Part shown: positions 19,995 to 32,630 of the stretch, in pieces
Numbering within the stretch: the stretch's first letter is position 1
How the letters are laid out: each line of letters starts with the position of its first letter
Source of the DNA: Galeruca laticollis
Lineage: Eukaryota; Arthropoda; Insecta; Coleoptera; Chrysomelidae
Reading direction: 5' to 3'
NCBI GenBank assembly: GCA_963921935.1
Contig: OY998176.1
Span: 83,802,960-83,866,959, forward strand
Length of the DNA: 64,000 bases
The notes under the pieces: model-generated
Seen by the model: the letters and a program-made list of their open reading frames with translations, nothing else
Told to the model about the DNA's origin: nothing
Databases searched by the model: none
Translations under genes and position numbers: made by a program

Positions 19995-20913
19995 TATTTG
20001 TTAGCACATGCTATTATCAATGAATCATTCTTATCTTAAGTTTGAGAAGAAAATATAGAAAATCACCTGTACTATTTAATAAACAAAATTTTATATTACA
20101 TTTTTGAAACTATCCTGGTTAATAAAAACGGATAAAAGCTTTAAACAACTTTTTGAACCAACTTATCCTACTTTTAAGACAAAATAAAATAACAGGTTGT
20201 TCCAAAAAGTGTTTAAACTTTGTGTGACTGTTTTTATTTATTTATTTAAGAAAAAACAATATAGGTATAATTTGAAAAACCTTCAGTATTTGCTTGGCTT
20301 GCCATCTAGTAGTAGCTAGTAAACTGTGACTAATCATGCAGGTCTCTTCCTTTATTTTTTCCCTGTTGGTGAATAGTAACCTTCCACCACAATATATGGC
20401 GCATCACTCGACAAATCTTTGTGGCTTCGGACTTAGTACAGGAGATTCCATTCTTCCCCGTATTAAAAGTATTTATCTATGGAGTGTGTGTGTGTGTGTC
20501 TGTAACTTTTGACAATATATATGAGAATTCAGAGAAATATTAGACTATTTATTTATATAACTTAACAGTTAATAAGATTGCAAAGGATTGAAACAGCAGC
20601 AAGAGTTTCTACCAAAGGTACTCAAATCAGGGCAATGGGCAAGTCAAAAGTTTAATAATCAGCTTCAACAACTATTATCCAACGTAAAAACATAGAGTAC
20701 ACCACCTAAACAAAGGGGGATCATATTACCTCGAGGTATCATTTTGTACACCTTTCCCCTATTTGATGTCATCGCTCCCAATCTAGTAACTTTTGTAGTG
20801 ATTTCTACTGGTGTAGTTCAGATTTCCTAAAATGGTCCTCCTAGTATGAAAACAGGGTATAGCCATGAATATTATACCAATTATGAAAGTTGGTGTTGTT
20901 GATATTTATGTAC
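19995..20913. other. No gene; a short GT microsatellite and a solo Tc1-type end
   Basis: A GTGTGTGTGTGTGT run lies at about 20486-20499. At about 20836-20865 the sequence GTCCTCCTAGTATG followed by AAAACAGGGTA is an inverse counterpart of the end at 12908. Nothing else is recognised. Confidence 0.35.
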
Positions 20914-23900
20914 TCACTATGCAAATAAATATAACAGTTATGTTAATTCAACATCACATTGTGATAATGTTCTTCCATTTTTTCCTCTTGTTTTCATCAC
21001 ATGCACATCTATACAACCGCTTATGCTCAGCTTGTGGCTGTTAACTTTTGTGATGTTTCAACTTAGCTTCTCAGCGATGTTAAAGCGCTGCCTTTTTACA
21101 TTACTGTTATGTTACTAGAACTTCCTCAAAACGAAGTCTTTATAACGAAAAAAACAACATTTCTGTTACATTCTGAAATGCCTTTTAACTTCTGGGCAAT
21201 GTTAATGCAATGTCTAAAAAATAACATCTTATCAATGATCTAAATGCAACATTTCAAAAACAATACAGTGTATTCTCTTAGATGTTGTATGGATATTACT
21301 AAAACCTCTAAATAAACATACCTTGAACATTCTAGATGACATCCTATATATGTTCCTGTGCCTAATCAGCAAATACAGGGTGAACAACTAAGAACGCCGG
21401 CTGTCGGCCATATTTCAAAAAATAATCATGGTACAACTTTAAAAAATACCTTCAGGAAAATGACCCTGAAAAATAGCTGAAAAATGTTTTTGAGTTCCTA
21501 AAATATCTGCTATGGGGTGGAATGAACACTTAAAAACATAATACTGTGATTATCTCCAAAAAAGGCATACTAAAGGTATCCTAGAAATACAATTATTGAT
21601 ATATTGATGAGATTATGAAAAAATGTAGTTAGGGACTTTTTGTACTTTTTCTTCAAATAAGGGGTGGGGGAAGGTTCAACCTAAAAAACAAATGTAACAC
21701 TTTCTTGTTTTTTAATCGATATCAATGTTTTTGGCGTCATTTAAAAGAGTTTTTCCTCTTTAATAAGAAATAACAAAATTGAACAATTTTGTCAACGCTA
21801 TGTGAAAAAGTCGACAATTTCTCCATTTTCTCGGAAATTTCAAATGTAATGAGACATTTTTCAAATTCTGATGGAAAGGTATTTACGTTATCAGATATAA
21901 AAATTGAAAAAATGCTTCAATTTACGTTTGACATTTCCGAGTGAATACAAAATTTTGTAATCCATCTTATTAAACAGAAAAACTCTTTTAAATGCAGCTA
22001 AAATCATTGATATCGGTTAAAAGACGAAAAAGTTATACATTTGTTCATAAGTTTTAACCTCCCCCACCCATTATTTGAAGAATAATGGTAAAAAATCTTC
22101 TTAATTAAATTTATTCATAATCTCTTCAAGATTTAAAAAATTGTATCTTTAGGACACCTTAAGTATGTTTTTTTGGAATATTATGTTTTCGAGTGTTCAT
22201 TCCACCCCTAGCGGATATTTTAGAGAAGACTGCAAAATATTTTCCAGCAATTGCTCAGTATCACTTACCTAAAGGTAATTTTTTTGAAAGTTGTACCATG
22301 ATTATTTTCTGAGATGTGGCCCACAGTCGTTCTTAATTGTTCACCCTGTACATTTAAAATTAAATAGCAAAAAAGCAATAAAGGATTTAATACGTTTATT
22401 CACTTTTAATGAACAGTACAGTACAAAATTAGAAAAAAAAATATATTGTCCAGGAATCCAACCTAAAAAAAATAAAATTGTGTAAGCATATTACATAACA
22501 AGCGTGGAAAGTGGAAACTATTGAAAGCATTCAGTGAAAGCAAGGAATAAAAAAGGGTATATTAATCTGTAGTTGCCATAATGTAACATACTTTGAAACT
22601 GAATTAATAAAGATTAACGGATACACGTACATTACAGCTAGATTATAGAAAATGTATTGGAATAGTTTTTGAATAATATTAAAACCAATAAAAATTTTAA
22701 ACCATAAAGATTTTATGAAACATTACATTAAATCAACAAATCCAATCTGATTAAAGAAAATTCTATAGTTTACTTACGATTACTTTTTCTTACGCAAGAG
22801 TAGCTGTTTCGAGTGCTTCAACCATTCCATAACTTACACTTCAAAATCCTTATCTGTGAAACATTTAAAGGTGTTCTGAACAGCAGCTAATAAAACAATT
22901 ACTTTAGATTAAATTGTGCCCATGGAGACCTTTGATCGATCATCATAAACTTAATCAAACTGGATTTTCAACCAATTGACTGGGACCCCTTTTCCACAAG
23001 ATACATGCGGGGCTCTTCAAAGGAATGACAACATATTTTATTTTGAGAAGTGACTTTTCATGATTTACCTTCTATTACATGCCTCACTCCGTTTCCCAGG
23101 TGAATTCAGGTGTGCCATGAAAATTCATAATTCTTTTCTGTATAGAATAATATACTATTCTCATCTTGTTATTTTCATCCTGGAATATATTGTATATTAA
23201 CATCGTGGAATTATAACTTAATGAAAACTAAGCATTATTAATACACTGTATACAAAAAAACTACTTATGAACAAGAGATATGAACACATTATCAATTTAA
23301 ATGAGTTTATAATTAATTGTATCCAATATATGTGTTCCTACAATAATAAATAATTGAATTCTGTTTGTTACATATTCTTCAACTAGATTAATATAGGTAT
23401 CATTGTAAGGGATAGCTTTTTTATTGTATTCAGTGTATTTTCAAATGGAAATGAGCTTTTTAACAGAAATTTCTGTTTAAGTCTTAAATAGTCTCTAATT
23501 GTTCACAAGAATTGTTAGTATTAATGTTAAAATTTTCTAAACCTGCAATACTATATTGATGGCTATGGCTGCTACTACAAAAACTAGAACTAGAGATACT
23601 CGATTCAATATTATTCGTACTGTATAATACAATGTCTGTATCAGACTATCTGAAATAGTCATTCCCCTTTCTTTACATAATTACCAACTAATTGTTTTTT
23701 TATTTTATTTATGTAAGTAGCTTCTGAAACACCTTGAACATTGAAAATATTTTCTTCTAGATTCAAATCTCTGCCAACATATGAGCACGTTTTATTATTA
23801 ATAATTATATCTACCCTATTGTAATATTAAGATTTTTGTATGGTATAATGCATATCTAGGATTTAAAATATTGTGAATCGTTTTTAAAATATACTTACTA

Positions 23901-24747
23901 ACTAAAATATTTTAAAAGTTGAAAAAACCCTTATTTTGTAAAATCTGTTATATAATGTTAGTGTACAATTCCGCCACCTGCAATTTCAATGTACAATAGC
24001 CGATTAAAGTCTTGAATGAGTATTAAGTTTTAATAATTATGATTTTGGAATAGGTACTTACCGATAACAGCTGTTGTTCGTCCATTATAACAAGAGTTAT
24101 AACTAAGCATAGGAACTGAAGCTAAGTAGGAACTAACGAAAACGAAGACCTCTTTATTCAAGTACTACTTGCAAAATATGTGCTGCCTGCAAATAAAATA
24201 TAACACAAGACTGAAAACAATCCGCCATTTCATGCTTGTCATGTGTTTACACAGATAATGTTCGTTCGTCAATTCCTCTTCTGTTTTCTTCTTTTTTTTT
24301 ATGTTACTGTGATGTTTAATATTTGATATTACTGAGCGTTTTATGAACTAACATCATAAAGACGTAATCACACGAACTTACTAAAAATTATTTCGAATGA
24401 TGTGATAGTAACTGCAACATGTGATCACCTTAGAAACATGTTAATTTGTAATAGTACAGTAACGTTCTGTATGTGATATTAGTGAGAAGTATACAAATTA
24501 ACATCGTATGAATGTTTCCTATAGGAAGTTGCTAAAAAGAAGTTCATAGGATGTGTATGTAACTGCGAATTCAAGTATCATTGTGTACATCAAAAATATG
24601 TTTTATTTACATGACATGGATGTTAATATAGTTGGTAATAAAATGAAGACATCTAGGAGATATCCTATTAACGTTTTCAATAAACATCACAAAAAGTCTC
24701 TTAAAAGAACATGACAAAAAAGACTTGTTATGTTTCTTGTTTAGTGG
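20914..24747 (+). mobile_element. 3.8-kb non-autonomous element with CACTA...TAGTG ends, copy 1
   Basis: Starts CACTATGCAAATAAATA (20915) and ends CTTGTTTAGTG (24746). GTAC stands on both sides (20910-20913 and 24748-24751), a possible 4-bp duplication. A nearly complete copy in opposite orientation lies at 26619-30627, and a third begins at 62907. The outer and inner 400 bp are full of the hexamer-like motif ATGTTA and its inverse. No transposase frame exists: the longest frame is under 70 codons. CACTA/TAGTG ends are those of the CMC (EnSpm/Chapaev) group. A 4-bp duplication would favour a Chapaev-like rather than an EnSpm element, but this is inference from one copy. Confidence 0.6.
21376..22348. 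mobile_element. 973-bp fold-back MITE nested in CACTA-ended copy 1
   Basis: Begins CAGGGTGAACAACTAAGAACG at 21376 and ends with its inverse, with TA on both sides (21374-21375 and 22349-22350), as in Tc1/mariner-type MITEs. The two halves are diverged inverted copies almost to the centre (for example GGGGTGGAATGAACACT near 21510 and its inverse near 22195). It has no gene. The same unit sits at the same place in copies 2 and 3. Confidence 0.75.
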
Positions 24748-26618
24748 GTACCTGGACATATTAATAAGTTGGCACTACTGTGCACCTTGGACATTCTACC
24801 AGCATCTTATCTGTCAGTTAATAAAATGTCAGTCTTTAGCGAGTTATCAAATCGAGCTCCGTAACATAACTTAAACGGGATATACGGTACATTGCTACAC
24901 TATATGTTTTGCGCTAACTTATACACACAAATTTTGAGACCAAATTCGCCCATTATTTTTGACCCTTTTGTTTCTTAGAAGGGAATTTGCCTATTCCCAA
25001 TTTTAAATGCTTTTATTTCTTATTATCATGGTCATTATTTCAACAAATTTCCATTTTCACCAATACTTCTCGCATTTCATTCTATATTGTTGTCCATAAT
25101 ATATTAAAAAAATCACGTATTTCCCTGTCCTTTAATATAATTAAAAATAAACTGTACAACCCTATCTATAGAATAATCAGAGGATAATTTTTAGTTCTAT
25201 ACATCAAGTAATATTCACACGTTTCAGTATCTTATATGAAACCAAAAATATTTTTTTAGCTGTGTCTCTAATAAATTCGTCAGATGACACTCCGAAAAAA
25301 CGCCTCCATATTTTTACAGGTTTTTTTTCACCGCGCTTCTTTTACATCTGTGAATGTGTATGCCATAGGAACTATCTTGTCTTGCGTCAACTTGACTGAT
25401 GAGTTTATGCTAACGAAAACAAGCTATATTTGTTGCACTGAATACTAATTTTCTTACGTTGTTGGTTATATATTTCAGAATTGGAAACTAGATACATACT
25501 TTCTATGTAGATTTTTGTGTGAAACATATTTTGGTTTCTGTTCGTAATATTGTATAGTGAAAATATGATTGCGATATGTATCTCACTTTGACACTCAACA
25601 ATTTGTTTTATGTAGAACAGATACGTTTAACACTATTTCACAAAAAACAATATCTTTTGTTTCTGATATCAAAAAGTAAGAAAAATTATAAATACAAAAA
25701 AAGTGAGAAGAATAAAAAAATATGTCCATCAAATAAATATTTTTATTGTGTATGCAAATCTTAAGAAAAAGCGAAATACCATACTGTTAGTATCAGTACG
25801 CCATCCTTTACTACCATCTTCGATAAATCTTTTCTGGATCCCTCCGAAAAGAGCAAACGACGGTCCGCCGACATACGTCACTCGCGTTGGTAATTAAACG
25901 GCTTGCCTTTGGGTCTTCGTTTGGCCGCTAACGGGCCGGCACTCTAGCCATATTTGGTGACCATAAATCAGCCAACGCGACCGCGAAAAAGGAGAAGATC
26001 CTATCTGCATTGCGAGATGTGCTTGCCTGCCATCATTCACTAATTAAATCGGGAAAGAGAAGCCTCTCCTGTTGTTTGGATAGTACATGCCTCAAAATAT
26101 GCTAATCAGACTAATTTTGATAAAGCCTATTTATTATAGATATAACACTGATAATTATTTAATTAAATATAAAAATGAAGATTTATCGAACTAATATGTA
26201 TTCTAATGATATAAATATTTCACAGATTCATAAAATAATCTTTGATATTTGATTTTTTTTATATCTGAACCTTTTTCAGATTGGGTGATCATGTGGGCTC
26301 TATATAGAAATAGACAAATTTTTAAATCGAATTATTATTATTCTATATTTTATTCTAAGCTATACTTTTCTAAAAACTTACTTATAATTCAATAGTCCAT
26401 CCACATATAACCCAAAACGGTCCTCAATCATTCTTTTATATTCCTGGAACGCGCTCAGACAGTCTGTAATCTTCTAATTAAACACCATTATCCAATATAC
26501 CATATACCAATTTGCATTTTAAAATCAATTCTTAACATTCCAACTTAATGTTTTCCAGTAAAATATTTTTTTTTAATTTAACATTAACTTGAAACAACTT
26601 ATAAAATGGTTGAGCGTC
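24748..26618. other. Spacer between the two inverted elements, no gene recognised
   Basis: Short AT-rich frames only (24987-25187, 25576-25897). A block at about 25795-26075 is visibly richer in G+C and CpG (for example gacggtccgccgacatacg and cgctaacgggccggcactc) than its neighbours. It could be a remnant LTR, a CpG-rich promoter or another repeat. I cannot tell. Confidence 0.25.
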
Positions 26619-28066
26619 CCACTAAACAAGAAACATAACAAGTCTTTTTTGTGATGTTCTTTTTAGAGACTTTTCGTGATGTTTATTTAAAACGTTAATA
26701 ACATATCTCCTAGATGTCTTTATTTTATTACCAACTCTATTAACATCCATGTCATGTAAATAAAACATATTTTTGATGTACACAATAATAATTGAATTCG
26801 CAGTTACATACACATCCTATGAACTTCTTTTTAGCAACTTCCTATAGGAAACATTCATACGATGTTAATTTGTATACTTCTCACTAATGTCACATACAGA
26901 ACGTTACTGTAATATTACAAATTAACATGTTTCTAAGATGATCACATGTTGCAGTTACTTTCACATCTTTCGAAATAATTTTTAGTAAGTTCGTGTGATT
27001 ACGTCTTTACGATGTTAGTTCATAAAACTCTCAGTAATATCTCATATTAAACATCACAATAACGTAAAAAAAGAAGAAAACAGAAGAGGAACTGACGTAC
27101 GTAACAAACAGTAGTAATCTGTGGAAACAAATGACAAGCATGAAATGGCGGATGGTTTTCAGTTTTGTGTTATAGTTTATTTGCAGGAAGCACATGTTTT
27201 GCAAGTACTTGAATAAAGTGGTCTTCATTTTCGTTAGTTCCTACTTAGCTTCAGTTTCTATGCTTAGTTATAATTCTTGTTATAATGGACGAATAACAGC
27301 TGTTATCGGTAAGTACCTATTCCAAAATTATAATTATTTAAACTTAATACTCATTCGAGACATTGATCGGCTATTGTACATTGAAATTCCAGGTGGCGGA
27401 ATTGTACACTAACATTATATAATAGAGTTTACAAAATAAGGGTTTTTTCAACTTTTAAAATATTTTAATTAGTAAGTATATTTTAAAAACGATTCACACT
27501 ATTTTAAATCCTAGATATGCATTATACCATACAAAAAACTTAATATTGCAATAGGGTAGATATTATTATTAATAATAAAACATGCTCATATGCTGGCAGA
27601 TATTTGAATCTAGAAGAAAATATTTTCAATGTTCAAGATGTTTCAGAAGCTACTTACATAAATAAAATAAACAACAAATAGTTGGTAATTATGTAAAGAT
27701 AGGGGAATAACTATTTCAGATAGTCTGATACAGACATTGTATTAAACAGTACAAAAAATATTGAATCCAGTATCTCTAGTTCTAGTTTTTGTAGTAGCAG
27801 TCATAGCCATCAATATAGTATTGCAGGTTTAGAACATTTTAACTTTAATACTAACAATTCTTGTGAACAATTAAAGACTGTTTAAGACTTTAAAAACAGA
27901 AATTTCTGTTGAAACGCTCATTTCCATTTGAAAATATACTGGATATAAAAAAAAAGGTGTAGGTGTCCCTTACAATGTTACCTATATTAATCTAGTTGAA
28001 GAATATGTAACTTATGGCACTGAATGTTCCAGTCAACAAACAGAATTCAATTATTTATTATTGTAG

Positions 28067-28182
28067 AAAAATTGAATAGATGAGGCCTCTACTTGATGAA
28101 GATCCATACTGAACGATGAAATAAAACAATATAGTTTAAATCTGATGAAGATTTAAACAAATTATATTGTTTTATTTCATCG
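28067..28182. mobile_element. 116-bp hairpin insertion with 8-bp target duplication
   Basis: TATTGTAG occurs at 28059-28066 and 28183-28190, while copy 1 has this site only once (as TCCTACAATAAT... near 23338), so the empty site is in the window. The last 70 bp (from about 28112) fold into a hairpin whose arms start CGATGAAATAAAACAATAT and its inverse. Size and 8-bp duplication suggest a hAT-type MITE. Confidence 0.7.
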
Positions 28183-29210
28183 TATTGTAGAAACACAGCT
28201 ATTGGATACTCAATTGGATACAATTATGTATAAACTCATTTAACTTGATAATGTGTTCATATATCTTCTTCATAAGTAGTTTTTTTGGTATACAGTGTAT
28301 TGATAATGCTTAGTTTTCATTGAGTTACAATTCCACGATGTTATTATACAATATGTTCCAGGATGAAAATAACAAGATTAAAATAGTATATTATTTTATA
28401 CAGAAAAGAAGTATCAATTTTCATGGCACACCTGAATTAACCTGTGAAACGGAGTGAGGCATGTAATAGAAGGTAAATCAAGAAAAGTCACTTCTCGAAA
28501 TAAAATATGTTGTTATTCCTTTGAAGAGCCCCGCATGTATCTTGTGGAAAATGGGTTCGAGTCAATTGGCTGGAAATCAAGTTTGATGTAGTTTATGATG
28601 ATCAATCAAAGGTCTCCATGGGCACAATTTGATCTAAAGTAATTGTTTTATTAGCTGCTTTTCAGAACACCTTTAAATGTTTCACAGATAAGGATTTTGA
28701 AGTGTACGTTATGAAATGGTTGCGACACTCGAAACAGCGACTCTTGCGTAAGAAAAAGTAATCGTAAGTAGGAGTAGAATTTTCTTTAATCAGATTGGAT
28801 TTTTGTTGATTTAACGTAATGTTTCATAAAATCTTTATAGTGTAAAATTTTTATTAGTTTTAATATCATTAAAAAACTATTCTAATAAATTTTCTGTAAA
28901 CTAGCTGTAATGTATGTGTATCCGTTAAACTTTATTAATTCTTTCAAAGTATGTTACATTATGGCAACTACAGATTAATATACCCTTTTTTATTCCTTAC
29001 TTTCACTGAATGCGTTCAATAGTTTCCACTTTCCACACTTGTTATGTAATACCTATGCTTACTCAACTTTCTTTTTAGGTTGGATTACTGGACAAGATAA
29101 TTTTTTTCTAATTTTGTACCTGTTTTTTCAAATTTACTGTACTGTTCATTAAAAGTGTATAAACGTTTCAAATCCTTTATTGCTTTTTTTGCTATTTTAT
29201 TTTAAATGTT

Positions 29211-30164
29211 CAGGGTAAACAACTAAGAACGACTGTAGGCCACATCTCAGAAAAGAATCATGGTACACCTTTCAAAAAAATTACCTTTATGTAAGTGATA
29301 CTGAAAAATTGCTGGAAAATATTTTGCAGTCTCTAAAATATCCGCTAGGGGTGGAATGAACACTCGAAAACATAATACTCCAAAAAAACATACTAAAGGT
29401 GTCCTAAAAATACAATTTTTGAAATCTTGAAGAGATTATGAAAAAATTTAATTAAGGAGATTTTTTGCCATTATTCTTCAAATAATGAGTGGGGAAGGTT
29501 CAAACTTATAAACAAATGTATAACTTTTTCGTTTTTTAACCGATATCAATGATTTTAGCTGCATTTAGAAGAGTTTTTGTGTTTAATAAGATGGATAACA
29601 AAATTAGATAATTTTGTATTCACTCGGAAATATCAAATATAAATTGAAGCATTTTTTTGATTTTTATATCTGATAACGTAAATGCCTTTCCGTCAGAATC
29701 CAAAAAATGTCTCATTACATTTGAAATTTCCGAGAAAATGGGAAAATTGTCGACTTTTTCACATAGCGTTGACAAAATTGTTCAATTTTTGTTAAGCATA
29801 TTATATTAAAGAGGAAAAACTTTTTTAAATGACGCCAAAAACATTGATATCGATTAAAAAACAAAAAAGTGTTACGACATTTGTTTTTTAGGCTCAACCT
29901 TGCCCCACCCCTTATTTGAAGAATAAGGAAAAAAAGTCCCTAACTACATTTTTTCATAATCTCATCAAAAATTGTATTTCTAGGATAGGTACCTTTAGTC
30001 CGTCTTTTTTGGAGATAATCCCAGTATTATGTTTTTAAGTGTTCATCCCACCCCATAGCAGATATTTTAGGAACTCAAAAGATTTTCCAGCGATTTTTCA
30101 GGGTCATTTTCCTGAAGGTATTTTTGATATGTTCGACAGCCGGCGTTCTTAGTTGTTCACCCTG
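29211..30164. mobile_element. Fold-back MITE nested in CACTA-ended copy 2
   Basis: Counterpart of 21376-22348 in inverse orientation. Ends CAGGGTAAACAACTAAG and GTTGTTCACCCTG. The TA is kept on the right (30165-30166) but the left flank reads TT. Confidence 0.7.
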
Positions 30165-30627
30165 TATTTGCTGATTAGGCACAGAAACATCTATAGGATG
30201 TCATCTAGAATATTTCAGGTATATTATTTAGAGGTTTAAGTAATGTCCATACAACATCTAAGAGAATACATTGTATTGTTTTCGAAATGTCACATTGAGA
30301 TCATTGATAAGATGTTATTTTTTAGACATTGCATTAACATTGACGAGAAGTTAAAAGGCATTTCAGAATGTAACAGAAATGTTGTTTTTAGTTCGTTATA
30401 AAGACTTCCTTTTGAGGAAGTTCTAGTAACATCACAGTAATGTAAAAAGGCAGCGATTTAACATCGCTGAGAAGTTAAGTTGAAACATCACAAAAGTTAA
30501 CAGCCACAAGCTGTGCATAAGCGGTTGTATAGATATGCATGTGATGAAAACAAGAGGAAAAAAAGGAAGAACATTATCACAATGTGATGTTGAATTAACA
30601 TAACTGTAATATTTATTTGCATAGTGG

Positions 30628-31159
30628 GGTGGTTATAGTTCGCAAATTAATGGATTAAACGATCTTAAAGGTAAATTGGAACAAATTATATATTAAAAAT
30701 ATCAATATATAAAGTATGCTAACGTTTATTTATCAATGATTTGTCAATTGTTTATTTTTACATTGTATAAGATCAATACATAGTGTTCCAAAATCGCACG
30801 CTGGTGTAGTCCCTGAATCGGACTCTGTTTAATACTATATATGAAAGTTAAAATGTTGGCGAATGCACACGATTTCTTAGAACTATTTATCATTGTTTTT
30901 TGCGACTGCTTCTATAGAGATTTCCAGGAAGGCCGATTGTTTGTTGGAAGCCGCAATTGAGATTATTCGGAAAGCAGAAAGTACTAGGAAAACGTTTAGT
31001 ATACAAGAGACTACCTACAAGCGTAGTTATATAGTTTACAATTTAATCTCCGAGTGAATTACTAGAAAGACTGAAAGTGGCACTGGTAAGTGATGGCTTC
31101 GATCGATTCAGAAATATTCTTATGCAAAGATGAGACTTCCTCCTTAATCTCGTCAATTT
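30628..31159. repeat. Diverged arm of the fold-back family at 1159-1620, otherwise unassigned
   Basis: At about 30784-30855 the order ...GCACGCTGGTGTAGTCCCT, GACTCTGTTTAA and TATGAAAGTTAA matches the first 66 bp of the 1.1-1.6 kb repeat with scattered changes. The remaining sequence shows nothing recognisable. Confidence 0.45.
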
Positions 31160-31229
31160 CTGATGTAAATAGCAGTAAGTAAAACTCAAAATCAGTACTA
31201 CAGCATATATTAGTGAAAGGTGAAGAAGG

Positions 31230-31265
31230 GCAACTAGTTTCGGCTCACTGAGCCATCATCAGGCC
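31230..31265 (-). ncRNA. Hammerhead-ribozyme-like motif in PLE family 2, left arm
   Basis: On the minus strand CTGATGA (31262-31256), stem GGCTC/GAGCC, CGAAA (about 31242-31238) and an ACTAGT palindrome followed by T. It is the inverse copy of the motif at 33615-33652. Confidence 0.55.
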
Positions 31266-32076
31266 TGTAAAAGGTATCAAGATAAAAATAGGAATTCACA
31301 ACATGTTGAATTACCTTAATGAATTGAAAGAGAAAGCCGTCACATGTCCGTGGCATCCAGCAAACTCCGACATATGTCAGTGAAAAATATGGGGATTTAC
31401 TGTAGGGGAAATCATCAATAAAAATAGTAATGAAAAAATATTCATTACTATGTGAAACGTCGAACACAGTAAAATAAAATTAAACAAAACAACCAATGAC
31501 GGCCCTCAATAACAAAAAGAAAGAAAAATCTTGCAAAACAGAGATGAATGAGATATAGTAACTGTCATGTAAAGAAATAATCTAAAACACAGCAAATGTG
31601 AGAGCACAGAGTCTTGTAACAATATCATAAAGTAAAAGTAAAAACTATATTAAGCCACGACAATTAAGAAAAATAAGAATAAACATAAAAGGCCAAAAAT
31701 ATTCTAATAAGTTGTGATACATAAGTTAAAATTTATGAAATGAGAACCTTGAAAGAAAATAACAACTGAAGCACATCAAATATCAATATAAAATACATCA
31801 AAAGTGTAAAATAATTGTGAATGTCTGAAATCTAAAGTAAGTATTTATCAGTATAAAAGAAGAATCAGAAAATGACAATAAACGTGAAAGAAGAAAGAAA
31901 ATAACTGAAGTTGTCTGATAAACAAATACATCATGTGTTATCAAACTAAGAGCTTCAAAAGTTAAGGAATAAATAGTCGTCTAAAGGTTGTAATTGTTCA
32001 TTCACACATAAGATCTGAGGATCGTTATATATGCGACGTATTTCAGACATCTCTCAAAGGTTAAGTCGAATACCCT

Positions 32077-32630
32077 TCACACACCTATGTAAAAGTCTGA
32101 CATCTTGAAAATTAAAATCATGTAGTTCGGATAAAATATGGTTTGCAAATGATGAAGGAGTATTATATATGTCTGGTCTGTGTTCATATATCTTTTGATA
32201 TAATACTGATGTTCCTTCAACCGAGACTCTATCCTAGTCCAGACTGGCCCACATATAAGGCATTGCAAGAACCACAAGGTAGATGATAAACCCCTGATCT
32301 ATGGAATAAAGGTACCTCATCCTTAGTGTTGATAAAAAATTGACCCAAGTTAGAATTGGTTTTAAAGGCGACTTCAACACTATGTTTTATAAAAATGCAG
32401 GAAATTTTATAGGATAATGGACTCACGAAATTCAAGGTACCTGAAAATGAATGGTCTTGAGATGGTGATATAGAAGTGTAAAAACTCAGTCTAAACTTAG
32501 TGTACAGTTTGTTAAAAATCTTATTGAAAATGTGTAAAGGAAAATTATTATTTAATGCTATCTGTTTAATAATACTTATTTCCCTATTGAAAGAAGAACC
32601 TGAAAGAGGTATTTTGAAGGCTCTAGTAAC
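32077..32630 (-). pseudogene. PLE family 2 ORF remnant with GIY-YIG endonuclease
   Basis: Reading down from about 32625: AFKIPLSGSSFNREISIIKQ, NNNFPLHIFNKIF, then FKTNSNLGQFFINTKDEVPL and the endonuclease start SGVYHLPCGSCNALYVGQSG (GVY...YVG with CxxC). Near 32240 the frame changes and continues with TRIESRLKEHQYYIK, which holds the Arg and the Glu-His of the GIY-YIG fold. The domain order is the same as in the family 1 copy at 16.5-17.35 kb, but the sequence is clearly a different family. The RT is absent. Confidence 0.75.

Larger units (their letters stand above)
26619..30627 (-). mobile_element. 4.0-kb non-autonomous element with CACTA...TAGTG ends, copy 2 (inverted)
   Basis: Reverse complement of copy 1 along nearly its whole length. 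It begins at 26619 with CCACTAAACAAG and ends at 30626 with GCATAGTG. It contains the same fold-back MITE (29211-30164) and a 116-bp insertion (28067-28182) that copy 1 lacks. No clear target duplication is seen. With copy 1 it forms an inverted repeat with about 4-kb arms and a 1.9-kb spacer. Confidence 0.65.

Noticed and set aside
20914..30627. One 9.7-kb transposon with 4-kb terminal inverted repeats
   Set aside because: Each arm has its own CACTA...TAGTG ends, copy 1 has its own flanking GTAC, and a third arm occurs alone at 62907. Two separate insertions explain this better.
26615..30631. A 4-bp target duplication for CACTA-ended copy 2
   Set aside because: The bases beside its ends (CGTC and GGTG) do not match; only copy 1 shows GTAC on both sides.
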